DNA of 64,000 nt from Cellulomonas gilvus ATCC 13127 (GTDB lineage Bacteria; Actinomycetota; Actinomycetes; Actinomycetales; Cellulomonadaceae): positions 2,170,001-2,234,000 of the forward strand of contig NC_015671.1 of the NCBI RefSeq assembly GCF_000218545.1, written 5' to 3'. Each line of letters opens with the position of its first letter. The first letter of the stretch is position 1. The translations under genes and the position numbers were made by a program. Positions 56,648 through 64,000 of the stretch are shown piece after piece. The notes beneath the pieces are model-generated. The model did no database searches and had not been told where the DNA came from. It saw only the letters and a program-made list of their open reading frames with translations.

Positions 56648-57513
56648 GCGGCTCGGTGCTGTTCGACTCCCCCGGTCCGCGCGCCCGTCGGCGGATGGTC
56701 TGGATCAACGTCGTCGCGACGCTCGTCGTCGCCGGGATCGGCGCCTATGCGCTCGTCCTCCTGGACCGCAAGGGACAGCTCGCGGGCGCGTTGTGGCAGC
56801 CGCTGCTGACCGCGAACGCGTGGGAGAACTTCCTGCTCCCCGGGCTGCGGCAGACCCTCGTCGCGGCAGGGCTGTCGATCGTCACCGCCGGTGCCTTCGG
56901 CCTGGTGTTCGGGCTCGGCCGGCTGTCGGCGTCGCGTGCGGTGCGCTGGGTCAGCGGCGGGGTCGTGGAGTTCTTCCGCGCCGTGCCCGTGCTCCTCATG
57001 ATGGTCTTCTTCTACCTGTTCCTTCCGCAGCTGGACGTCGTCGACCCCGTGGACCTCCCGCTCGTCGCGGTCGTGCTCGGGCTCACGCTGTACAACGGCG
57101 CGGTGTTCGCCGAGCTGGTGCGGTCGGGCGTGCACAACCTGCCCAAGGGTCAGCGGGAGGCGGCGCTGGCCACGGGCCTGACGCGTGGGCAGTCGTTGCG
57201 CCTGGTCGAGGTCCCGCAGGCGGTGATCGCGATGCTCCCCGCGATCGCGAGCCAGCTCGTGGTCATCCTCAAGGACACCGCGCTGGGCGCGATCATCACG
57301 TATCCCGAGCTGCTCGCCGCGGCCCGCCGCTTCGGGTCCGGCAACGGCAACATCCTGCAGTCGCTGGTCGTCGCGGCCGTCGTGTTCATCGTCATCAACT
57401 GGCTGCTCACCCGGCTCGCGGAGGTTCTCGCGGGGCGGGTCGGGCGCCGGACCGCGGGCCGCGCGCGCGCCGAGGCACCGAGCCTGGCGGCCACGGGCCG
57501 CGACGCGTCCTGA
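56644..57513 (+). CDS. gluD: GluD, amino acid ABC transporter permease
   Basis: A 289-residue permease, paralogous to GluC, with EFFRAVPVLLMMVFFYLFLP and RSGVHNLPKGQREAALATGLTRG as the EAA loop. GTG 56644 overlaps the gluC stop (GTGA). It is longer at the N-terminus, with one more helix. It ends 10 nt from the convergent rny stop, with no strong terminator visible. Confidence 0.92.
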   Translation: MSGSVLFDSPGPRARRRMVWINVVATLVVAGIGAYALVLLDRKGQLAGALWQPLLTANAWENFLLPGLRQTLVAAGLSIVTAGAFGLVFGLGRLSASRAVRWVSGGVVEFFRAVPVLLMMVFFYLFLPQLDVVDPVDLPLVAVVLGLTLYNGAVFAELVRSGVHNLPKGQREAALATGLTRGQSLRLVEVPQAVIAMLPAIASQLVVILKDTALGAIITYPELLAAARRFGSGNGNILQSLVVAAVVFIVINWLLTRLAEVLAGRVGRRTAGRARAEAPSLAATGRDAS

Positions 57514-57523
57514 CCGCGACCGG

Positions 57524-59056
57524 TCAGCCGGCCGTCGCGCTCGCCCTGATCTCCCGCACCACGGTCACCTTGATCTCACCCGGGTACGTCAGGTCCGCCT
57601 CGATGTGCCGCGCGATCGCGACCGCGAGCTGCGGCAGCGCGTAGTCGTCCACCTCGGTCGGCTCCACGACGACACGCACCTCGCGACCCGCCGACATCGC
57701 CAGAGCGCGCCGCACCCCCGCGTGCGCGGCGACGAGCGCCTCGAGCTTGTCCATGCGCTCGACGTACTGGTCGAGCTCCTGCCGCCGCGCGCCCGGGCGG
57801 GAGGCGGAGATCGCGTCCGCGACCTGCACCAGGACGCCCTCGACCGTCTCGACCGGGACCTCGTCATGGTGCGCCGCGATCGCGTTGACGATCTCCTCGG
57901 GCTCGCCGTGCCGGCGCGCCAGGTCGGCTCCGATCGTCGCGTGCGTCCCGGCGACCTCCTGCGTCAGCGCCTTGCCGATGTCGTGCAGGAACGCCCCGCG
58001 TCGCGCGACCACCGGGTTGGCGCCCACCTCGGCCGCGAGCGACGCCGCGAGCAGCGCCGTCTCCACGAGGTGCTCGAGCACGTTCTGCCCGTAGGAGGTC
58101 CGCAGCCGCAGCCGGCCCAGCGTCCGGATCAGCGTGGGGTGCAGCCCCTCGACGCCCGCACGCTCAGCCGCGTCGTGGCCTGCCGCGACCGCGCGCTCGT
58201 CCGCACCGGCGAGCGCCTCGGCGTACGCGGCCTCGATCCGCTGCGGATGGATCCGCCCGTCGGCCATGAGCGCCTCGAGCGTGATCTGCGCGACCTCGCG
58301 GCGCTCGGCGTCGAACGAGGAGAGCACCACCGAGTCCGGCTGCTCGTCGACGAGCACGTTCACACCCGTCAGCGCCTCGAAGTGCCGGATGTTGCGGCCC
58401 TCCTTGCCGATGATCCGGCCCTTCATCTCGTCCGACGGGAGGGCCAGGACCGTGATGGCCGACTGCGCGCTGGTCGCGACCGCGGTGCGCTGCACCGCCG
58501 TGGCCACGATCCGACGCGCCCGGGCCTCCGCGGTCCGGCGCGCCTGTGCCTCCGCGCGGCGCACCTGCGACGCCGCGTCGTTCTGCGCCTGCTCGGTGAT
58601 GCGCCGGGTGAGCTCGAGGCGTGCGTCCTGCGCGGTGAGGCCGGACGCCTGCTCGAGATCCGTGAGCGCCTTCGCCTCGGCGTCGGCGAGCAGCCGGCGG
58701 GCCGCGTCCTCCGCGCGCGCGACCTGCGCGGCAGCGCGCCGCTCGGCGGCGGCGAGCTCGCGCTCGGCCACGCGCTCCGCCTCCGCCGCCGCCCTTTCGT
58801 GCTCACGCGCGCGCTTCTCGTGCTCGGCGGCCTGCGCCTGCTCGGCGACCGCGGCGAGCTCGCGCTCGCGTGCGCGCTCCTCCCGCCGTGCGGCGGCCTT
58901 GAGGTGGTTGCGCGCCTCCTCCTTGATGCCCGCGACGTCCTGGGCCGCCTGGGAACGCTGCGCGGCGGCCTCCCGGCGCGCCAGCAGCACCAGCAGCAGC
59001 GCGACCAGGCACGCGCCGAGCAGGCCGACGATCAACGCGATGTCGCTCTCCTGCAC
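57524..59056 (-). CDS. rny: RNase Y, membrane-anchored endoribonuclease
   Basis: A 510-residue protein starting with a membrane helix (IALIVGLLGACLVALLLVLLA, about 6-26). A long Ala/Arg/Glu coiled coil (about 30-200) follows, then a KH domain with EMKGRIIGKEGRNIRHFEAL, and an HD domain with FLHDIGKALTQEVAGTHATIG. RNase Y starts mRNA decay in Gram-positive bacteria lacking or supplementing RNase E. GTG 59056 follows GGAGGAG. Confidence 0.93.
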   Translation of the reverse strand: MQESDIALIVGLLGACLVALLLVLLARREAAAQRSQAAQDVAGIKEEARNHLKAAARREERARERELAAVAEQAQAAEHEKRAREHERAAAEAERVAERELAAAERRAAAQVARAEDAARRLLADAEAKALTDLEQASGLTAQDARLELTRRITEQAQNDAASQVRRAEAQARRTAEARARRIVATAVQRTAVATSAQSAITVLALPSDEMKGRIIGKEGRNIRHFEALTGVNVLVDEQPDSVVLSSFDAERREVAQITLEALMADGRIHPQRIEAAYAEALAGADERAVAAGHDAAERAGVEGLHPTLIRTLGRLRLRTSYGQNVLEHLVETALLAASLAAEVGANPVVARRGAFLHDIGKALTQEVAGTHATIGADLARRHGEPEEIVNAIAAHHDEVPVETVEGVLVQVADAISASRPGARRQELDQYVERMDKLEALVAAHAGVRRALAMSAGREVRVVVEPTEVDDYALPQLAVAIARHIEADLTYPGEIKVTVVREIRASATAG

Positions 59057-59348
59057 GCACTCCTCCGATCGCCCGTGGCTGGTCCGGTCGTCCGTCGGGG
59101 ACGCGGATGCCGGTCGCGCGCCACGTCTGCGGCGCCCCCGCCGCGACCGGTGGCACGGCCATTCTCACGCACGCGACGCGCGCACGGGGGCAGCGGGGCC
59201 GCGCCGCGCCGGTCGGGCCTGCGCCGATCCGGTCCGTCGGCCCGTCGGACCGCGGGACCGCGATCGACCCGGGCGCGGCGGGACGTCCCTCGGCCGGCCT
59301 CCGCTCGGTCATCGACGCGCGCACCGCCCCGGACCCCGACGGCGGGCG

Positions 59349-59882
59349 TCAGTCGTCGAGCTCGAGCACGGTGGCGTCCGGGCTCGGGCGACCGCCCGGC
59401 TCGTCGCCGGCGGCCGCGAGCTCCTCCGCGACCACCCGGAACACCACGCCCGCGGGGTAGCCCTTGCGCCCGAGCACGCCCTGCAGCCGGCGGGCCTGCA
59501 CCTCGGGCGCGAGCCCCCGCATGCCGCGCAGCTTGCGCCGCACGACGTCACGCGCGGCCGACTCCTCGTCGTCGGCGTCGATCTGACCGAGCGCCTCGAC
59601 CGCGGTCTCGTCGTCGACGCCGCGCCGACGCAGCTCGAGCGCGATGGCCCGGCGCGACATGCCCCGCTCGGCGTGCCGTGTCCGCACGAGCATCTGCGCG
59701 TACTGCGCATCGTCGACCAGCCCGACCTCGGTGAACCGGTCGAGCACGCGCTCGGCGACCTCCTGGGGCACGTCGCGGCGCGCCATCGCCTCGGCGAGCT
59801 GCGCACGGCTGCGGGGCGCCGCCGTCAGCTGCCGCAGCGCGATGGCGCGTGCGACGGACTCCTGGTCGGGCTCGGCCTCCAC
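59349..59882 (-). CDS. recX: RecX, regulator of RecA
   Basis: A 177-residue helical protein binding and modulating RecA filaments. Segments such as ARAIALRQLTAAPRSRAQL, FTEVGLVDDAQYAQMLVRTR and ALELRRRGVDDE are the three-helix RecX repeats. Start GTG 59882 is 71 nt after the recA stop, with GGGGAG as ribosome site. That site is next to the hairpin at 59892-59930. The open frame running upstream into recA is not used. Confidence 0.88.
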   Translation of the reverse strand: MEAEPDQESVARAIALRQLTAAPRSRAQLAEAMARRDVPQEVAERVLDRFTEVGLVDDAQYAQMLVRTRHAERGMSRRAIALELRRRGVDDETAVEALGQIDADDEESAARDVVRRKLRGMRGLAPEVQARRLQGVLGRKGYPAGVVFRVVAEELAAAGDEPGGRPSPDATVLELDD

Positions 59883-59891
59883 GGCGGCGCT

Positions 59892-59930
59892 CCCCGTCGT
59901 CGGCGGCTCGCCAGCCGGCCGACGACGGGG
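59892..59930 (-). terminator. recA-recX intergenic hairpin
   Basis: CCCCGTCGTCGGC pairs perfectly with GCCGACGACGGGG (13 bp), with a further GGCT/AGCC pairing inside. On the minus strand its 3' arm ends in GGGG, part of the recX ribosome site. Confidence 0.7.
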
Positions 59931-59953
59931 ACGCCCACCCGCCGCGCGCGAGC

Positions 59954-60994
<1,041 letters not shown>

Positions 60995-61184
60995 GGTGCT
61001 CCACCTTCGTCTCGGGCAGCTCTCGTGCTGCGCCTACGGGGGCTGGTCTCGTCGTCGCGGGTGACGCTATGCCCGACCACCGACATGCCGACCGCCCGGC
61101 CCGGCCCGCTGTGGACGGCTGCGCTCGCACGCGGCCTGGGGACGGGGTGCGACGCGGTCGTCCTCACCCACGGCACACCATAAC

Positions 61185-61198
61185 CGAACAGACGTTCG
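61185..61198. promoter_or_regulatory. LexA box of recA
   Basis: CGAAC-AGAC-GTTCG is a perfect box. Reading the minus strand, TATGGT follows a few nucleotides on and may be the -10 element. Confidence 0.85.
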
Positions 61199-61221
61199 AC
61201 CGCGCCCGACACGCCGTCCGG

Positions 61222-62034
61222 CTACGCGACGCCCAGCCGGAGCTCGTCCCCGGGGTCGAGCACGTGCACCGCGCACCCGGGCGCGACGCGGCCCGCAGCC
61301 GCAGCGAACGCGGGGCCCGCCTCGTCCATCCAGCCCGGCGGCAGCCGCCGGGACACGGGCGCGTGCAGCGTGCCCCAGTGCACGGGGACCGCCGCGCGCG
61401 CCCCCACAGCCGCCACGGCGTGCGCGGCCTGCACGGGGTCCATGTGCCCGCCCGACAGCCGCGGACCCCAGCCGCCGACCGGGACGAGCGCGAGGTCGAC
61501 GGTCCCGCCGAGCAGCGCCGGGACCTCGGACATCGCCGGGTGCGGTGCGGTGTCCCCCGCGAACCAGACCCGCACGTCCCCGCACCGCAGCACGAACCCG
61601 ACCGCCGCGTTGGGCCGGTGCGGCATGGGACGGTGGCCGTGCTCGGCCGGGACGGGCATCACGCGCACGGACGTGCCGGGCACGTGCCACCACCGTCCCT
61701 CGGGCACTCCGATCCCGGCGAAGCCGTGGGCACGCAGCCAGCGCGCGTTCGCGGGCGCCGCGACCACGGGGACGTCCCCGAGCAGCTCGAGCGAGCCGAT
61801 CTCGGCGTGGTCGTGGTGCAGGTGCGAGACGAGCGCGGCGTCGGCACCGCCCCAGTGCGCGGGCCGTGGAGCGCCACCCCGCCGACGCAGGAGGCCCGCG
61901 TGCCGGCGCAGGAGCGGGTCGGTGAGCACGCGGACCCGCCGCGGCGCTCCGTCCGCGTCATGACCCGGCAGGTCGAGGACCACGCTCGCGTGGCCCAACC
62001 AACGCACCACCAGGTCGGCCGGCGCGTCCGTCAC
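61222..62034 (-). CDS. Metallo-beta-lactamase-fold hydrolase (UlaG-like)
   Basis: A 270-residue enzyme. VVRWLGHASVVLDLPG is a typical start, and metal ligands are His71, His73, Asp75 and His76 in SHLHHDHAEIG, with VWFAGDTAPHPAM and VPVHWGTL later. The pattern fits UlaG-like lactonases or related phosphodiesterases; the substrate is unknown. GTG 62034 overlaps the previous stop as GTGA. Confidence 0.88.
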   Translation of the reverse strand: MTDAPADLVVRWLGHASVVLDLPGHDADGAPRRVRVLTDPLLRRHAGLLRRRGGAPRPAHWGGADAALVSHLHHDHAEIGSLELLGDVPVVAAPANARWLRAHGFAGIGVPEGRWWHVPGTSVRVMPVPAEHGHRPMPHRPNAAVGFVLRCGDVRVWFAGDTAPHPAMSEVPALLGGTVDLALVPVGGWGPRLSGGHMDPVQAAHAVAAVGARAAVPVHWGTLHAPVSRRLPPGWMDEAGPAFAAAAGRVAPGCAVHVLDPGDELRLGVA

Positions 62035-64000
62035 GGCGAGACCTCCTCGAGCGGTGCGGCCGGCGCGTCGTCCAACCCGTCGCGCAGGCCGTGCCGTCGC
62101 GCCCACCGCACGAGCTGCTCGTGCACGGCCTCGGCGCCGACCAGCAGCCGCTCGTCGCCCACGCGCGTGCGCAGGTCGTCGTCGACCGGCCACTCCGTGG
62201 GGTGCAGCAGCATCGCGCGGTTCTGCGCGCCACCGATCCCGCCGTGCGAGCCGACCTGGCCCTCGAACGCGTGCACGTGCCCGCGCTCGGTGACCCTCGA
62301 GACCAGCAGCAGGTCACCCGTGTGCGGCAGCCGTGCGGCACGCGCCAGGTCCGCACGCCCGCGGGGCCCGTAGCCCGCGAGCGGGTCCTCACCCTCGCCG
62401 TCGCCGTCGGAGTCCTCGAGCGTCACGAACCCCCGTGCGCCGAACGCGACGAGCCCGCGCGCGGCGGTGTCGACGACCACCGCGCCGATCGCGGGCCGCG
62501 ACGCGAGCCCGGCGACGAGGCCGGGCCACCGCTCCTCGAGCTCCTCGAGCACCAGCCGGTGGTCCGCGCGCGGGAACCAGATCAGGCCCAGGTTGCCCGA
62601 GCCCACCACGACCACGTCCGGCGTGCCCGCGGGCTCCCGGCCCGATCGCTCGCGCGCGTCGGGTCCTACCGCGCTGCTGCCGGCCGACCCGGTCACGCTC
62701 GTCACCAGGGCGTTCAGCGGACCCCAGTCCTCGCCGGTGCCGCTCTCCAGCCCCGCCGCGTCGGGCTCGGCCATGAGCGCGCGCACCGTCTCGAGCAGGC
62801 TGCACCCCTCGACCTGCTCGAAGGTCGCGCCGAGTGCCTGACCGTGGTCGGACAGGACCACGACGCGGTACGCACGCGGCGCGACCGCGAGCGCGTGCTC
62901 GAGCGTGCGGAGCACCCGGTCGAGCCCTTCGAGCGCGCGCATCGACTCCGGCCGCGTGGGGCCGGCGTGGTGCGCGATCTCGTCGTAGTCCACGAGGTCG
63001 ACGAAGACCGCAGGGTCTCCGCGGACCACCGCCTCGGCCACGAGAGACGTGGCGAGGTCACGCATCAGCACGTTGGTCACGGCCCGCAGCAGGACGTACC
63101 AGCCGCCGCGCGAGATGCGCGGCTCGACCCCACGCACGTGCTGGCGACGGGCCTGGTACAGCTCCTTGACCATCTCGCCGACCGTGAGCGAGACCGCGCG
63201 CGCCAGCACGAACGGGCTCGCGAAGAACCGCACGAAGTCGGCTCCGGGCCCCAGCCCCGCACCGCTGCCGTCGGGCCCGCGCGTGCGGGCGCGGCTCATC
63301 ACCGCGTAGCTGCGGGCCGCGTCGCCCGTGAACATCGTCTGCACGGCCGTGCCCCCGCCCGCGAGCAGGCCCCGGCCGGACGTGAGCCGCTCCTCGACCA
63401 GCGCGGCGTCGGCCGGGTGGTTGGTCACGACCAGGCGACCGAGCCCGCGGTCCCACCAGCGGAACGCGGGGACGGGTGTCGAGTCGCCGTGCAGCAGCCC
63501 CGCCTGGCTCGCGGGCGTCGTCGAGGGCACGCGCGCCCACCACGTCTCGAGCCGATGGGTGCCCTCGGTCAGCCACCGCTGCATGGTCGGGGCGAGACCC
63601 GCCTCGACCGCCTCCCGCAGCACGGGTTCGGAGACGCCGTCGAGCTGCACGACGAGCAGCCCGGGCGGACGGTCGGGATGCGGCACGGCGCCCGCACGGC
63701 GCGCCTTGTTGCGGGCACGCCGCAGCACGTCGCCGATCACGTAGTCCGAGTCGTTGGCGCCGATCAGCCAGCGGCCCGCCGCCATCACGACGGCGGACAG
63801 CACGATCACGACGGGCACGGCACCCGCACCCGTGACCTCGATCCCGGGCACGAGCATCAGCGCCGCCCACGCGATCGCCACCTGTCCGACCAGCCCGAGC
63901 AGAAGCGCACCCATCGCACCGAGCACGCGCGCGAGCGCACGCAGCGGCGCACGCACCACGAGGTCGCCCGCGGAGACGAGCACGGCCGCGAGCAGCACGC
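62031..64000 (-). CDS. Holin-like membrane domain fused to alkaline-phosphatase-superfamily phosphodiesterase, possibly 5'-truncated
   Basis: About 655 residues are visible. The N-terminal 80 residues have two or three hydrophobic helices resembling Phage_holin_4. The rest is an alkaline phosphatase/nucleotide pyrophosphatase domain. Metal-site motifs are LVVQLDGVSEPVLREA, STTPASQAGLLHGDS (Thr nucleophile), DLVDYDEIAHHAGP, VVLSDHGQAL and QVGSHGGIGG. A GTG start at 63998 coincides with the window edge, so the true start may lie outside. Substrate unknown; a membrane phosphodiester or lipid headgroup hydrolase is plausible. Confidence 0.75.
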   Translation of the reverse strand, partial: VLLAAVLVSAGDLVVRAPLRALARVLGAMGALLLGLVGQVAIAWAALMLVPGIEVTGAGAVPVVIVLSAVVMAAGRWLIGANDSDYVIGDVLRRARNKARRAGAVPHPDRPPGLLVVQLDGVSEPVLREAVEAGLAPTMQRWLTEGTHRLETWWARVPSTTPASQAGLLHGDSTPVPAFRWWDRGLGRLVVTNHPADAALVEERLTSGRGLLAGGGTAVQTMFTGDAARSYAVMSRARTRGPDGSGAGLGPGADFVRFFASPFVLARAVSLTVGEMVKELYQARRQHVRGVEPRISRGGWYVLLRAVTNVLMRDLATSLVAEAVVRGDPAVFVDLVDYDEIAHHAGPTRPESMRALEGLDRVLRTLEHALAVAPRAYRVVVLSDHGQALGATFEQVEGCSLLETVRALMAEPDAAGLESGTGEDWGPLNALVTSVTGSAGSSAVGPDARERSGREPAGTPDVVVVGSGNLGLIWFPRADHRLVLEELEERWPGLVAGLASRPAIGAVVVDTAARGLVAFGARGFVTLEDSDGDGEGEDPLAGYGPRGRADLARAARLPHTGDLLLVSRVTERGHVHAFEGQVGSHGGIGGAQNRAMLLHPTEWPVDDDLRTRVGDERLLVGAEAVHEQLVRWARRHGLRDGLDDAPAAPLEEVSP

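Noticed and set aside
59057..59348. Possible gene between rny and recX
   Set aside because: The only open frames are short, Arg/Pro-rich and lack a ribosome site; the stretch probably holds the rny promoter.
62031..64000. Holin-like segment as evidence for a prophage
   Set aside because: It is one domain of a chromosomal enzyme and no other phage gene is near.

Overview
This 64 kb window comes from the chromosome of a very GC-rich actinobacterium. It probably belongs to the Micrococcales, with a Cellulomonadaceae-like member the best guess. That rests on base composition, on many GTG and some TTG starts, on pervasive 4-nt start/stop overlaps (ATGA, GTGA), and on actinobacterial gene order: a dcw cluster led by mraZ, nrdR-LysM-lexA, recA-recX, and hflX-dapF-miaA-miaB. 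No CRISPR array, tRNA, rRNA, transposase, integrase or prophage is visible. Nearly everything is chromosomal backbone.

Layout. 1-11.5 kb (minus strand): the dcw operon mraZ-rsmH-ftsL-ftsI-murE-murF-mraY-murD-ftsW-murG, with murG cut by the window edge. It builds lipid II and the division septum. 11.5-12.07 kb: a regulatory region with MraZ-type repeats for mraZ and two similar copies facing the other way. 12.07-16.6 kb (plus): moxR, a DUF58 gene and a membrane transglutaminase. 16.8-19.2 kb: DUF3040, then an SOS-controlled HEPN-dinB pair. 19.2-25.3 kb: a spermidine-synthase-like protein, a cold-shock protein, a PAC2-family protein, and a phosphatase/histidine kinase/response regulator signalling set. 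25.3-31.2 kb: a HelD-like helicase, serA, DUF5302 and an S9 peptidase. 31.3-33.8 kb: nrdR, the SOS-controlled LysM protein and lexA. 33.8-43.9 kb: lactate dehydrogenase, a DinG-like helicase, hflX, a methyltransferase, an MFS transporter, and the trx-like-dapF-miaA-LigB-like operon.

43.9-49.5 kb holds the least understood part. An overlapping operon encodes a YbjN-like protein, a divergent HSP90 and a large helical-repeat protein. Two more YbjN-like genes are divergent to it. 49.6-57.5 kb: a large secreted serine hydrolase, miaB and a gluABCD-type amino-acid ABC transporter. 57.5-64 kb (minus): RNase Y, recX, recA, a metallo-beta-lactamase-fold hydrolase and a holin-like/phosphodiesterase fusion.

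Regulation is unusually readable. LexA boxes (CGAAC-N4-GTTCG) sit upstream of HEPN-dinB, LysM/lexA and recA, so one SOS regulon links translesion synthesis, division arrest and recombination. Several genes appear to be transcribed leaderless, with a TAnnnT -10 hexamer 5-8 nt before the start codon. Strong inverted repeats separate most convergent genes.
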